A stretch of 64,000 bases of DNA from Bradyrhizobium sp. SZCCT0148 (GCF_018129985.1 NZ_JAFCKT010000001.1:1426001-1490000), one strand, 5' to 3'; shown: positions 11,131 to 20,716, counted from the first letter of the stretch. Numbers and translations: made by a program. The notes: generated from the sequence alone by a model not told the origin.

Positions 11131-13619
11131 TGACTGCCGTCCGTCGAGGACCCGTGTCTGGTTTGACGCGCCGCATCGTTATGCGCGCGAACGGGTTCGG
11201 CTTGGCTCTTCGCAGACTCGTGCTGGCTGGCGCCGCCGTGGCATCGCTCGGCGCGCTGATCGATGTTGCCGCCGTGGCCCCCGCTTCGGCCCAGAGCTTC
11301 ACCTACAATCCGCTGCCGCCCCGCCCGAAGCCGCCGAAGGCCGCCAACGACAACCAGATGCTGGTTCAGGCGACCGAGGTCGACTACGACTATAACAATT
11401 CGCGCGTCTCCGCGGTCGGTAACGTCCAGCTGTTCTACAACGGCACCAGCGTCGAGGCCGACAAGGTCATCTACGACCAGAAGACCAAGCGGCTGCATGC
11501 CGAAGGCAACATCCGCATGACGGATGCCGACGGCAAGATCACCTATGCCGAGATCCTGGATCTGTCCGACGATTACCGCGACGGTTTCGTCGATTCGCTG
11601 CGCGTGGACACCGCCGACCAGACCCGCATGGCCGCGAGCCGCTCCGACCGCTCCGACGGCAATTACACCGTGTTCGAGAACGGCGTCTACACGGCCTGCG
11701 CGCCGTGCAAGGACGATCCGAAGAAGCCGCCGCTGTGGCAGGTCAAGGGTGCGCGCATCATCCACGACCAGCAGGAGAAGATGCTGTATTTCGAAACGGC
11801 GTCGCTCGAATTCTTCGGCGTGCCGATCGCCTACATGCCCTATTTCTCGACGCCCGACCCGACCGTGAAGCGCAAGAGCGGCTTCCTGATGCCGGGCTAT
11901 TTCCCGGGCACGACGAACACGGGGTTTGGCGCCGAGGTTCCGTATTATTGGGCGATCGCGCCCGACATGGACGCGACCTTCACGCCCCGCTTCATGTCGC
12001 GGCAGGGCGTGCTGTTTCAGGGAGAATTCCGCCAGCGCCTGATCGACGGCGCCTACCAGATACGCGCCTACGGCATCGACCAGCTCGATCCCGGCGCGTT
12101 TTCCGGGCAGCCCGGCGACAAGCAGTTCCGCGGCGCCGTCGATACCAAGGGTCAGTTCGCGCTGAACGACAAATGGGTCTGGGGTTGGGACGGCGTCCTG
12201 ATGTCCGACTACTATTTCTTCTCGGACTACCGGCTCTACCAGTACCGCGACCCGCTCGGCTCGTTCCTGCTGCTGCCGACGGAAGCGCTGTCGCAGCTCT
12301 ATCTGACCGGCGTCGGCAACCGTAGCTTCTTCGACGCGCGCACGATGTACTGGCTGAGCTATTCGGGTAACCAGAGCCAGGTGCCGATCGTCTATCCGGT
12401 GATCGACTATTCCAACGTGCTCAACTATCCGGTCTTCGGCGGCGAGTTCAGCTACAAGACCAATTTCGTGAACATGTCGCGCGACCAGGCGGTGTTCGAT
12501 CCGATCACCACGGTGGCGAACACCAGCAGCCTGTGCACGACGGCGTCGGCCGATCCGCTGGCCCGCACACCGTCGCAGTGCCTGCTGCGCGGCTTCCCCG
12601 GCACCTATACCCGCCTCACGGCCGAAGCGCAGTGGCGCAAATCCTTCACCGATCCGCTCGGCCAGATCTGGACGCCGTTCGCCAGCCTGCGCGCCGACGC
12701 GATCAACTCCTCGGTCTCCAACCAGCCGGGCGTGTCGAACTATCTTCCCGTCGGCGACACCCAGGCGTTCCGCCTGATGCCGACCGTGGGCCTGGAATAC
12801 CGCTATCCCTTCATCAACATTCAGCCCTGGGGGTCGACCACCGTCGAGCCGATCGCGCAGATCATCATCCGGCCGAACGAAACCTATGCCGGCAAGCTCC
12901 CGAACGAGGACGCCCAGAGCATGGTGTACGACGCATCGAACCTGTTCAGCGTCGACAAGTTCTCCGGCTACGACCGCGTCGAGGGCGGCGGCCGCGCCAA
13001 TGTCGGCGTGCAGTCCACCACGCAGTTCGACAAGGGTGGCGCCGTCAAGGTGCTGTTCGGCCAGTCCTACCAGCTGTTCGGCCTGAACTCCTTCGCGGTG
13101 CAGGACTCCATCAATACCGGCCTCGATTCCGGCCTGGACAAGCCGCGCTCCGATTATGTCGCGAGCGCCAGTTATTCGCCCAACAGCACCTACACCTTCA
13201 GCGTCCGCTCCCGCATGGACGAGCAGACCTGGAACGTGCAGCGCTTCGAGGCGGAAGGCCGCGCCAACTTCAATCGCTGGGCGGTCAGCGTGATGTACGG
13301 CAATTACGCGCCTCAGCCGGAACTCGGCTATCTGACCCGCCGCGAGGGCATCCTGACTTCGGGCTCGCTGAAGGTGGCGACCAACTGGGTGGTGTCGGGC
13401 TCGGCGCGATGGGACCTCGAGGCCAACAAGATCAACCAGTATGTGCTCGGTGCCGGCTATGTCGACGATTGCTTCGTGCTGGCGGCGAACTACGTAACTT
13501 CGTATAGCTATTCGGCGGGCACGGCGCCGCCCGTGCTGAGCCATGCGTTCATGTTCCAGATCGGCCTGCGCACGCTGGCGACCTCGTCGACGACCAGCAG
13601 TTCCGCCGGCCTCCAGTGA
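11130..13619 (+). CDS. lptD: LPS assembly protein LptD
   Basis: Outer-membrane beta-barrel that inserts LPS into the outer leaflet with LptE. It has about 829 aa. After a signal peptide ending ASAQS comes an OstA/LptA-like jellyroll (EVDYDYNNSRVSAVGNVQLFYNG) and then the barrel domain with GVPIAYMPYFSTPDP. I prefer the GTG at 11130 because AGGAGGA lies about 7 nt upstream. An ATG at 11181 is the alternative. Cys are few, so the disulphide pattern of E. coli LptD is not obviously conserved. Confidence 0.94.
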   Translation: MTAVRRGPVSGLTRRIVMRANGFGLALRRLVLAGAAVASLGALIDVAAVAPASAQSFTYNPLPPRPKPPKAANDNQMLVQATEVDYDYNNSRVSAVGNVQLFYNGTSVEADKVIYDQKTKRLHAEGNIRMTDADGKITYAEILDLSDDYRDGFVDSLRVDTADQTRMAASRSDRSDGNYTVFENGVYTACAPCKDDPKKPPLWQVKGARIIHDQQEKMLYFETASLEFFGVPIAYMPYFSTPDPTVKRKSGFLMPGYFPGTTNTGFGAEVPYYWAIAPDMDATFTPRFMSRQGVLFQGEFRQRLIDGAYQIRAYGIDQLDPGAFSGQPGDKQFRGAVDTKGQFALNDKWVWGWDGVLMSDYYFFSDYRLYQYRDPLGSFLLLPTEALSQLYLTGVGNRSFFDARTMYWLSYSGNQSQVPIVYPVIDYSNVLNYPVFGGEFSYKTNFVNMSRDQAVFDPITTVANTSSLCTTASADPLARTPSQCLLRGFPGTYTRLTAEAQWRKSFTDPLGQIWTPFASLRADAINSSVSNQPGVSNYLPVGDTQAFRLMPTVGLEYRYPFINIQPWGSTTVEPIAQIIIRPNETYAGKLPNEDAQSMVYDASNLFSVDKFSGYDRVEGGGRANVGVQSTTQFDKGGAVKVLFGQSYQLFGLNSFAVQDSINTGLDSGLDKPRSDYVASASYSPNSTYTFSVRSRMDEQTWNVQRFEAEGRANFNRWAVSVMYGNYAPQPELGYLTRREGILTSGSLKVATNWVVSGSARWDLEANKINQYVLGAGYVDDCFVLAANYVTSYSYSAGTAPPVLSHAFMFQIGLRTLATSSTTSSSAGLQ

Positions 13620-13670
13620 ACGGTTTGAAGTGCCGGCGCGTTGCCCCATCACAGGCTCGACGCGGCTGAC

Positions 13671-14621
13671 ATGCGAGCGACAATCATGACGACCCCATTG
13701 CCTATCTTCCGCCTCCTCCTCGCCATCGCTGCCGGACTGATCCTGACCGGCCTGCCCTCGCCGTCGCGCGCGCAGAACATCGTCGTGATGGTCAACGGCG
13801 ACCCGATCACCGATTTCGACATCGACCAGCGCTCCAAGCTCGACCAGCTGACGACGCAGAAGACCCCGTCCCGTCAGGAGGTCATCAACGAGCTGATCGA
13901 CGACAAGGTGAAGATGAAGGAGGGCAAGAAGTACGGCGTCGATCCTGGTATCTCCGATATCAACCAGTCCTACGACGGCATGGCGCAGCGCATGCGCATC
14001 ACGCCGGACCAGCTCACCAAGTCGCTCGAAACCAAGGGTGTCCGCCCCGAAACGCTGAAGGGCCGCATGAAGGCCGAGATGGTCTGGACCAGCCTGGTGC
14101 GCGGCCGCTTCAAGGAGAAGCTGCTCGTCGGCGAGCGCGACGTCGCGCAGGCCGTGCAGGCCCAGACCGGCGACAAGCTCCAGATCGAGGGCACCGAATA
14201 CAAGATGCAGCCGATCGTGCTGATCGTGCCGCGCGGCTCGTCCGCGGGGTTCCTGGAGACGCGCAAGAAGGAAGCCGAGAACTATCGTGCCCGCGTCGGA
14301 AGCTGCGAGGAAGCCAACTCGCTGTTCCGTTCGACGCCGAACGCCACCATCCGCGACAGCGTCACCAAGACCACCGCGGAGTTGCCGGAGGCGCTGCGCA
14401 AGGTGCTCGACGACACGCCGATCGGCCATTTGACCGCGCCCGAGACGACAAAGAACGGCATCGAGATGGTGGTGCTGTGCTCGCGCAAGCCGACCATGAT
14501 CGACACGCCGAAAAAGCGCGAGGTCCGCGAGAAGATGTATCAGGAGAAGTACGAGAAGACCCAGAAGGCCTATCTCGACGAGCTCCGCAAGGCGGCGATG
14601 ATCGAATATCGCAATCGCTGA
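13671..14621 (+). CDS. SurA-like periplasmic chaperone
   Basis: A protein of about 316 aa with a signal peptide ending SRAQ. It is followed by a SurA N-terminal domain (NGDPITDFDIDQRSKL, with the paired helices RQEVINELIDDKVKMKEGKKYGV) and a parvulin-like C-terminal region. The family binds unfolded outer-membrane proteins, fitting its place right after lptD. The start is an ATG at 13671. ATG 13686 and an upstream TTG at 13641 are also possible. The stop overlaps the pdxA start. Confidence 0.85.
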   Translation: MRATIMTTPLPIFRLLLAIAAGLILTGLPSPSRAQNIVVMVNGDPITDFDIDQRSKLDQLTTQKTPSRQEVINELIDDKVKMKEGKKYGVDPGISDINQSYDGMAQRMRITPDQLTKSLETKGVRPETLKGRMKAEMVWTSLVRGRFKEKLLVGERDVAQAVQAQTGDKLQIEGTEYKMQPIVLIVPRGSSAGFLETRKKEAENYRARVGSCEEANSLFRSTPNATIRDSVTKTTAELPEALRKVLDDTPIGHLTAPETTKNGIEMVVLCSRKPTMIDTPKKREVREKMYQEKYEKTQKAYLDELRKAAMIEYRNR

Positions 14622-15640
14622 TGGCCAACCGTGCAGCCAATCCGCTTCCCCTTGCCCTGACCCTGGGAGAGCCCGCCGGCATCGGCCCCGACATCACGAT
14701 CGCAGCCTGGCTCCGGCGCCGCGAACTGAACCTGCCGGCCTTCTATCTGCTGGGCGACGAGGCACTGATCGCGCGGCGCGCCAAGGCGCTGGGCGCCGAT
14801 ATCAGGACCGTGGCGGTGAGCCCCGGTGAAGCCGCTTCCGCCTTCTCCGATGCCCTCCCCGTGGTCGCCGCCGGCGAGCCCGCGACCGCCGAGCCCGGCA
14901 AGCCCGACGCATCGAGCGCGCCGGCCGCGCTCGCCTCGATCCGGCAGGCGGTCATGGACGTGCGCGAAGGCCGCGCCGGCGCCCTCGTCACCAACCCGAT
15001 CGCCAAGAGCGTGCTCTATCGCGCCGGCTTCCGCCATCCCGGCCACACCGAATTCCTCGCCGAGCTCGCCGCGGACGACGGCCGCGTGCCGCAGCCGGTG
15101 ATGATGCTGTGGTCGCCGCGGCTCGCTGTGGTGCCCGTGACCATCCACGTCTCGATCCGCGATGCGCTGGCAGAGCTCACCAGCGCGCTGATCGTCTCGA
15201 CCGTGCGCATCGTCGCAGCCGAGCTGACATCGCGCTTCGGCATCGCGCAGCCCCGCATCGCGGTGTCCGGCCTCAATCCGCATGCCGGCGAGGACGGCTC
15301 GCTCGGTCACGAGGAGCAGACCATCATCGCTCCCGCACTCAAGACCTTGCGCAGCGAGGGCATCGAGACCCGTGGCCCGCTGCCCGCCGACACCATGTTC
15401 CACGAGGCCGCGCGCAGCACCTATGACTGCGCAATCTGCATGTATCACGACCAGGCGCTGATCCCGATCAAGACCGTCGCCTTCGATGACGCCGTCAACG
15501 TCACTCTCGGCCTGCCCTTCATCCGCACCTCGCCCGATCACGGCACCGCCTTCGACATCGCCGGCACCGGCAAGGCCAATCCGGCCAGCCTGATCGCGGC
15601 CTTGAGGCTGGCCAGCCGCATGGCGGCTTCGCAAAGCTGA
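14621..15640 (+). CDS. pdxA: 4-hydroxythreonine-4-phosphate dehydrogenase
   Basis: NAD-dependent enzyme of vitamin B6 (pyridoxal 5'-phosphate) synthesis, 339 aa. Visible motifs are [11 protein letters not shown] at the N-terminus, the metal-binding [28 protein letters not shown], and [11 protein letters not shown] with the metal-binding His. The ATG shares one base with the preceding stop, so in-frame starts further upstream lie inside surA and are rejected. The surA-pdxA-rsmA order is conserved across proteobacteria. Confidence 0.96.
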   Translation: MANRAANPLPLALTLGEPAGIGPDITIAAWLRRRELNLPAFYLLGDEALIARRAKALGADIRTVAVSPGEAASAFSDALPVVAAGEPATAEPGKPDASSAPAALASIRQAVMDVREGRAGALVTNPIAKSVLYRAGFRHPGHTEFLAELAADDGRVPQPVMMLWSPRLAVVPVTIHVSIRDALAELTSALIVSTVRIVAAELTSRFGIAQPRIAVSGLNPHAGEDGSLGHEEQTIIAPALKTLRSEGIETRGPLPADTMFHEAARSTYDCAICMYHDQALIPIKTVAFDDAVNVTLGLPFIRTSPDHGTAFDIAGTGKANPASLIAALRLASRMAASQS

Positions 15641-16497
15641 TGAGCGCGATCGACGACCTCCCGCCGCTCCGCGAGGTCATTCGCCAGCACGCGTTGTCGG
15701 CGCGCAAATCGCTCGGCCAGAACTTTCTGCTCGACCTCAATCTCACCGCCCGCATCGCGCGCGCCGCCGCGCCCCTCGACGAGGCGACGATCGTCGAGAT
15801 CGGCCCGGGCCCGGGCGGGCTGACACGTGCGCTGCTCGCGCTCGGTGCCCGGCGCGTCATCGCCATCGAGCATGACGAGCGCGCGATCCCGGCCCTGCAG
15901 GATATTTCCGCGCGCTACCCTGGCAGGCTCGAAATCGTAAATGGCGATGCCATGACCTTCGATCCCCGCCCGCTGCTCGCAGGCGAACGCGCCAAGATCG
16001 TCGCCAATCTGCCCTACAACATCGCGACCCCGCTCCTGATCGGCTGGCTCACCACCGAGCCATGGCCGCCCTGGTACGACATGATGGTGTTGATGTTTCA
16101 GCGCGAGGTCGGCGAGCGCATCGTCGCGCAGGCCGACGAGGAGGCCTATGGCCGGCTCGGCGTGCTCGCCAATTGGCGCTGCGAGACCAAAATCCTGTTC
16201 GACATCGCACCGTCCGCCTTCGTGCCGCCGCCGAAAGTCACGTCTTCCGTCGTGCGCCTGGTGCCGCGCGCCGAGCCGCTTGCCTGCGATCGCAAGCTGC
16301 TCGAGCAGGTCGCAGCCGCCGCCTTCGGCCAGCGCCGCAAGATGCTGCGCCAGAGCCTGAAGTCATTGGGCGTCGATCCGGCGCGGCTGGCGCACGCGGC
16401 CGGCGTCGATGCGACGCGGCGGGCCGAGACCATTCCCATCTCAGGCTTTGTTGCCATGGCCCGTGAATTGGCCAATATACGAACCGAAGAAGCATGA
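15640..16497 (+). CDS. rsmA: 16S rRNA (adenine1518-N6/adenine1519-N6)-dimethyltransferase
   Basis: KsgA/RsmA, which dimethylates two adjacent adenosines in 16S rRNA helix 45 during small-subunit maturation. It has 285 aa. The SAM-binding stretch [15 protein letters not shown] and the catalytic [11 protein letters not shown] motif are intact, and [10 protein letters not shown] is present at the N-terminus. It overlaps the pdxA stop by one base and ends the lpt operon. Confidence 0.97.
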   Translation: MSAIDDLPPLREVIRQHALSARKSLGQNFLLDLNLTARIARAAAPLDEATIVEIGPGPGGLTRALLALGARRVIAIEHDERAIPALQDISARYPGRLEIVNGDAMTFDPRPLLAGERAKIVANLPYNIATPLLIGWLTTEPWPPWYDMMVLMFQREVGERIVAQADEEAYGRLGVLANWRCETKILFDIAPSAFVPPPKVTSSVVRLVPRAEPLACDRKLLEQVAAAAFGQRRKMLRQSLKSLGVDPARLAHAAGVDATRRAETIPISGFVAMARELANIRTEEA

Positions 16498-16613
16498 TCC
16501 GGACCCGAAGGGCCGCGCCAGCGCAAAGTGTGAAGCGGTTTTCCGAAGCAGATCATGCTCGAACAATCGGCTAAAGCGCCTGGCGCTTCAGCGATAATTT
16601 CGGAGGAAGAAAT

Positions 16614-17672
16614 ATGGCGCTGATGCGCAGGCAGTCCCTGGTCAAGTTCGATGCGCCCTTGTGCGAGACCATCGTCGATACGCCCAAGCCGAAAGGCGCT
16701 GAGGTGCTGGTGCGCATCGAGCGCTGCGGCCTCTGCCATTCCGACCTGCACATCCAGGACGGCTACGCCGATCTCGGCGGCGGCAAGAAGCTCGACACAA
16801 CGCGCGGCATGACGCTGCCCTTCACGCTCGGCCACGAGATCGCCGGCGTCGTCGACGAAGTCGGCCCGGACGTCGCGGCCGGCCTGGTCGGCACCAAGAA
16901 GGCCGTCTTCCCGTGGATCGGCTGCGGCCAGTGCCGCGACTGCGCCAACGGCGACGAGAATCTCTGCGTCAAGCAGCGCTTCCTCGGCGTCTCCATCGAC
17001 GGCGGCTTCGCCACCCATGTGCTGGTGCCCGACGCGAAATACCTGCTCGACTACGATCCGCTGCCCGTCAACCAGGCCGCGACCCTGATGTGCTCGGGCG
17101 TCACGGCCTACGGCGCCCTCAAGCGCCTGGTCGATCGTCCCCGCCAGCGCAACCTCCTGCTGATCGGCCTCGGCGGCGTCGGCATGATGGGCCTGTCGTT
17201 CGCGCAGGCGATGTTCAAGCAGCCGATCACGGTCGCCGACCTCTCGCCGGCCGCCCGCGACACCGCGCTGAACAACGGCGCCGCGGTCGCCTACGACCCG
17301 TCCGAACCCGACGTGATCAAGCGCATCCTGAGGGAGACCGAAGGTGGCTTCGACGAGATCGTCGATTTCGCGGGCAACGAGAAGTCGATGGCCTTTGCTG
17401 TCGCGGTCGCCGCGCGCGGCGGCAAGATCGTGGTGTCGGGCCTGATGGGCGGCCAGTTCACGCTGCCGATGGTGCAATGGGTCTACAAGCGCATGACCAT
17501 CGAAGGCTTCATGGTCGGCACGCTCGCCGAGGCCAAGGAGCTGATGGCCTTGGCGCGCGCCGGCAAGATCAAGCCGACGCCGATGCGCGAGGAGCCGATG
17601 GGCGACGTCCAGAAATGGATCGACGAACTGCGGGCCGGCAAGGTCGTCGGCCGCATCGTGCTGAAGAACTGA
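16614..17672 (+). CDS. Zinc-binding alcohol dehydrogenase family protein
   Basis: Medium-chain NAD(P)-dependent dehydrogenase, 352 aa. The catalytic zinc site is CGLCHSDLHIQDG plus GHEIAGVVDEVG. The structural zinc lobe is CGQCRDCANGDENLC (four Cys). The Rossmann segment GLGGVGMMGL follows. An AGGA ribosome site sits 6-8 nt before the ATG. The substrate is unknown. The insert LGGGKKLDTTRG between the two zinc-ligand segments is longer than in classical ADH. Confidence 0.9.
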   Translation: MALMRRQSLVKFDAPLCETIVDTPKPKGAEVLVRIERCGLCHSDLHIQDGYADLGGGKKLDTTRGMTLPFTLGHEIAGVVDEVGPDVAAGLVGTKKAVFPWIGCGQCRDCANGDENLCVKQRFLGVSIDGGFATHVLVPDAKYLLDYDPLPVNQAATLMCSGVTAYGALKRLVDRPRQRNLLLIGLGGVGMMGLSFAQAMFKQPITVADLSPAARDTALNNGAAVAYDPSEPDVIKRILRETEGGFDEIVDFAGNEKSMAFAVAVAARGGKIVVSGLMGGQFTLPMVQWVYKRMTIEGFMVGTLAEAKELMALARAGKIKPTPMREEPMGDVQKWIDELRAGKVVGRIVLKN

Positions 17673-17712
17673 CGATCGCCGCGGCGGGCCCGACGCAAGT
17701 TGGACCCGCCGC

Positions 17713-17737
17713 GGAACGCCTGCGGCCTCGCCGCGTT
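17713..17737 (+). promoter_or_regulatory. Possible EcfG-type (general stress sigma) promoter
   Basis: GGAAC at 17713-17717 and CGTT at 17734-17737 are separated by exactly 16 nt. This matches the alphaproteobacterial EcfG consensus. It lies just ahead of the small gene starting at 17746. The spacing to that ATG is very short, which would give a nearly leaderless transcript. Confidence 0.4.
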
Positions 17738-17745
17738 GGCTGCGC

Positions 17746-17982
17746 ATGACCATTCGATGCACCGTCGAAAGCGCATTCTTCATTGCCTGGAGCTGCCTCG
17801 AGCAGAGCGGCGAGCTCGGCCCGCCCGACGAGAGCGCCAACGTCCTTCTCGACTCCATCGAAGCCCAGCTCAAGACCGGCGAACGCCGACAGCTGATGCT
17901 GGCCAACAAGGCGATCGACGCCTACCGCGCGCATGCGGCGCTGCACCGCTCCTCCTGGAATCGCCAAGCCCGCTTCGGGTGA
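17746..17982 (+). CDS. Small hypothetical protein (78 aa)
   Basis: An acidic-to-neutral helical protein of 78 aa with no signal peptide or known domain. It begins MTIRCTVESAFFIAW and contains one Trp/Cys-rich N-terminal helix. It stands alone between the alcohol dehydrogenase and the first Crp-type gene, behind a possible EcfG promoter. Function unknown to me. Confidence 0.55.
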   Translation: MTIRCTVESAFFIAWSCLEQSGELGPPDESANVLLDSIEAQLKTGERRQLMLANKAIDAYRAHAALHRSSWNRQARFG

Positions 17983-18070
17983 TGACGCTCACCGCCCTCG
18001 GGCGCCGACCAAGCCCCGCAAGGCCCGCGAGCCAACTTCTCGACCGGCGATGCGCCCTTGTGTGCACTTT

Positions 18071-18085
18071 GGAACCGTCGGTTCC
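18071..18085. promoter_or_regulatory. Palindrome upstream of Crp-type regulator
   Basis: GGAACC-GTC-GGTTCC is a perfect 6-bp inverted repeat with a 3-nt centre. It lies about 60 bp before the GTG start of the regulator at 18145 and is a candidate operator. Confidence 0.35.
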
Positions 18086-18144
18086 GCCACGGAAACGTAG
18101 GCTTTTGGCCGGCGCCGATTCCCGGCCAGCCAAGAGAAGAAACT

Positions 18145-18861
18145 GTGACCGGTCGGCCCCCGAACGAACTGCTGCGGCAGCTTACCTCCCAGGATTTCGA
18201 ACTCCTCGCGCCTCACCTCCAGCCGGTCGAATTCGCGGCGAGCCACGTCCCGCATCACGCCGGCGACGAGGTTGCGGCGGTGCATTTTCCCTGCGGTCCC
18301 GCCCTGGTATCGTTCGCGGTGCCGGTCGAGGACGACCGCGAGGTCGAAAGCCTGCTGGTGGGCCGTGAGGGTGCGGTGGGCATTGCCGCAGGCCGCAACG
18401 CCTCGCTCGCTTATTCGCGCATCGTCGTGAAGCTGGGCGGCACACTGGTTCGGTTGCCGCTGCGTGCACTCGAGCAGGCGCAGCAGAGATCGGCGACGCT
18501 CCAGGAGGTGTTCTCCCGCTATGCCGATTGCCAATTCGCGCAGCTGCTGCAGACGGCGGCCTGCAACGCCGCACATTCGATCGAGCAGCGCGCCGCCAAG
18601 TGGATCATCTCCGCCAAAGCGAGCATCGGCGGGACCGAAATCCCTCTCACCCACGAGCAGCTTGCCGGCATGCTCGGCGTCTCCCGCAGCTATGCCAGCC
18701 GCGTCATCCAGATGTTCAAGGCCAGGCGCATCCTCGCGACCCGGCGCGGCGCCATCCTGATCCTCGACGGCGCCGCGCTCGAAGCCAGAGCCTGCTGCTG
18801 CAACGACTGGGTGAGGAAGCATTTCGACGAGGTGCTGGGCGGAGCGGCAGCCGAGGGCTAG
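18145..18861 (+). CDS. Crp/Fnr family transcriptional regulator (copy 1)
   Basis: A regulator of about 238 aa with an N-terminal cyclic-nucleotide-binding-like beta-barrel and a C-terminal winged helix. The HTH is visible as LTHEQLAGMLGVSRSYASRVIQMFKARRIL. The residues that bind cAMP in E. coli CRP are not recognisable, so the effector is unknown. I chose the GTG preceded by AGAGAAGA. A longer frame begins upstream. An unusual run of three Cys (ARACCCNDW) sits near the C-terminus, and redox or metal sensing through it is only a guess. Confidence 0.82.
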   Translation: MTGRPPNELLRQLTSQDFELLAPHLQPVEFAASHVPHHAGDEVAAVHFPCGPALVSFAVPVEDDREVESLLVGREGAVGIAAGRNASLAYSRIVVKLGGTLVRLPLRALEQAQQRSATLQEVFSRYADCQFAQLLQTAACNAAHSIEQRAAKWIISAKASIGGTEIPLTHEQLAGMLGVSRSYASRVIQMFKARRILATRRGAILILDGAALEARACCCNDWVRKHFDEVLGGAAAEG

Positions 18862-18873
18862 CATCCTAGAGCC

Positions 18874-19611
18874 TCAGGCCTGGGGCGGCGACTGGCGCTT
18901 CAGGTGCAGATAGGCCGGGTTGAAATCGCCGAGCCGCTGCAGCTCGCGCCATTTCAGGACGATGAGCTCCCCGTCGCGCAGATCCATCGTGCCGCTCCGC
19001 CTGAGTTCGGCGAGCGTCCTGTTCACGGTCGCGATCGCCATGCCCAGCGTCTCGCCGAGTTGCGCCAGGCTGATCGGCACGTGGAAGCGGTTGCCGCGGA
19101 CGAGCTGCGCGGCACGGGCGCGGTAGAACAGCTCGCAGAACAAATGCGCCATACGCGCCTGCATCGGCCGGGCGCTGTTGTTGGTGATGGCCTCGCGAAA
19201 GATCGAGGAATCGAGCAGCGTCTCGCGCCAGACCGAGAGCGCGAAAGTTGGCCGGCGCCGGAAGGCCGTGAACAATTCCCGATGCGGGATGAAGGCGACC
19301 GACGCGGGCCCGAGCGCAGAGAGCCCATGATCCATCTGGTCGATGAACAGGCCCTGGGAGTCCGGCAGGTCACCGGAGAGATGGAACGAGAGATATTGGC
19401 GCCCCCCGCTGCCGAGCAGATGGTAACGCGCGACCATGCCCGATACGACCAGCGCCGAATGTTCGGGCTCGTCGCCCTGGCGGATGAAATCCTCGTTCGG
19501 CGGGATATCACGCACCGTGAAGGTCAACGCCCGGATCTCGTCGAGATCCGCCTCGGCAAGCGCGGTGTGCTCGCTCAGGTTCCCGATCAGCACGTCGTGG
19601 GCTTTTTCCAT
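18874..19611 (-). CDS. Crp/Fnr family transcriptional regulator (copy 2)
   Basis: A regulator of 245 aa converging on copy 1 with 12 bp between them. The sensor barrel includes EDFIRQGDEPEHSALVVSGMV and the HTH is ISLAQLGETLGMAIATVNRTLAELRRSG. It ends in a short tail, LGDFNPAYLHLK. It lacks the N-terminal Cys cluster of oxygen-sensing FNR. Layout and several blocks (WRETL, HVNRT/TVNRT) match copy 3, so the two are probably paralogues. Confidence 0.88.
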   Translation of the reverse strand: MEKAHDVLIGNLSEHTALAEADLDEIRALTFTVRDIPPNEDFIRQGDEPEHSALVVSGMVARYHLLGSGGRQYLSFHLSGDLPDSQGLFIDQMDHGLSALGPASVAFIPHRELFTAFRRRPTFALSVWRETLLDSSIFREAITNNSARPMQARMAHLFCELFYRARAAQLVRGNRFHVPISLAQLGETLGMAIATVNRTLAELRRSGTMDLRDGELIVLKWRELQRLGDFNPAYLHLKRQSPPQA

Positions 19612-19637
19612 GACACTCCCAAAAATCGCATCGGACC

Positions 19638-19649
19638 TATCAAATGATA
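19638..19649. promoter_or_regulatory. Short palindrome before Crp-type gene
   Basis: TATCA-AA-TGATA lies 27-38 bp upstream of the copy 2 start. It is a possible operator or promoter element. Its short length makes chance occurrence plausible. Confidence 0.3.
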
Positions 19650-19763
19650 CGACTGGCCCTGGCTCAGCGGACTAGAACGCAAGACGACCGCTGAAGTTGC
19701 TAATTGTTGGCGCCTCACCGGTCGCACCCTCGTCTCGATTACTAACCGAGCCGGTCCTGTCTC

Positions 19764-19997
19764 ATGAGCCCTGCAACGATCCTGGAGCGCATCCGCGGTC
19801 TGTTCGCATCCGACACCAGCGAGCACCTCGACCGCATTGGCGACGCCTTCGAAAACGACAGGCAGCAAGAGCCGGCGCATCCGATGTCGGATGAGGACCT
19901 CGCCCGCGCCATCCGCACGTTCCAAGGCGCTGAGGTCTCCGACCCTACCGTTGCCAAGCTCTCGCGGCGCTTCATCGAAGCGCCGGAAGACGGCTGA
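19764..19997 (+). CDS. Small hypothetical protein (77 aa)
   Basis: An acidic 77-aa protein beginning MSPATILERIRGLF, with an amphipathic first helix followed by a DEDLARAIRTFQG segment. There is no signal peptide or membrane helix. It ends 17 bp before the third Crp-type gene on the same strand, so co-transcription is likely. No family recognised. Confidence 0.55.
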   Translation: MSPATILERIRGLFASDTSEHLDRIGDAFENDRQQEPAHPMSDEDLARAIRTFQGAEVSDPTVAKLSRRFIEAPEDG

Positions 19998-20014
19998 AGC
20001 ATACTGCGAGCCCG

Positions 20015-20716
20015 ATGCCGCATCCGAAGTTCATCACACGTCTCCAGGCCATCGAGGGCCTGTCCGAGGACGAACGCCACCAGATCGCGGGACTGCCGTC
20101 CACGCTGCGCCAGGTCGCGGACGGCGAAATCGTGCTGCGCCAGGGCGAGGCCGCTTCGCGCAGCGTCTTCGTGGTCAGCGGCTTCCTCTACCAGGCCCGC
20201 ATCGTCGTCGACCGCAGCCAGATCCTCGCGTTCCACGTCCCCGGCGACATGCCCTGCCTGCACACGCTGCTGGTCTCGCCGATGGATGCGGACCTCGTCG
20301 GCCTCGGCCCGACCATTGTCGGCTACGTCGGGCACGGCCAGCTCCGCCAGCTGCTCGATGGTTCGATCCATCTGACCCGCGCGTTCTGGCGCGAGACGCT
20401 GATCGACGCAGCGATCTCGCGGCAGTGGATCGCCCGCCTTGGTGCGCAAACGGCCCTGCCGAAGGTCGCGCATCTGATCTGCGAGCTTGCAGCGCGGCTG
20501 GAGATCGTCGGCCTTCTCAAGGATTCCTGCTTCCAGATGCCGATGACGCAGCGTCATGTCGCCGATGCCTGCGGCCTGTCGATCGTGCACGTCAACCGCA
20601 CCATCCAGGAACTGCGGCATCGCCGATTGATCGCATGGGAGGGCAACGAGATCGAGTTGCTGCAGCCTGACGAGTTGCGCCAGCTCGCCGATTTCACCCC
20701 CGACTATCTGACCTGA
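20015..20716 (+). CDS. Crp/Fnr family transcriptional regulator (copy 3)
   Basis: A regulator of 233 aa. The sensor domain has GEIVLRQGEAASRSVFVVSGFL and FHVPGDMPCL. The HTH is MTQRHVADACGLSIVHVNRTIQELRHRRLI. It ends LADFTPDYL, like copy 2. No [4Fe-4S]-type Cys ligands are seen. It is codirectional with the 77-aa gene. This group of fast-diverging Crp-like regulators is expanded in rhizobia. Confidence 0.88.
   Translation: MPHPKFITRLQAIEGLSEDERHQIAGLPSTLRQVADGEIVLRQGEAASRSVFVVSGFLYQARIVVDRSQILAFHVPGDMPCLHTLLVSPMDADLVGLGPTIVGYVGHGQLRQLLDGSIHLTRAFWRETLIDAAISRQWIARLGAQTALPKVAHLICELAARLEIVGLLKDSCFQMPMTQRHVADACGLSIVHVNRTIQELRHRRLIAWEGNEIELLQPDELRQLADFTPDYLT

Noticed and set aside
13641..13670. 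A TTG start for the SurA-like gene
   Set aside because: The ATG at 13671 gives a normal signal peptide. No ribosome site supports the TTG.
11127..14429. A 1,100-codon open frame on the minus strand opposite lptD and the SurA-like gene
   Set aside because: It is the mirror of two well-recognised genes, has low-complexity Arg/Asp/Val composition and no domain. Antisense frames stay open in GC-rich DNA.
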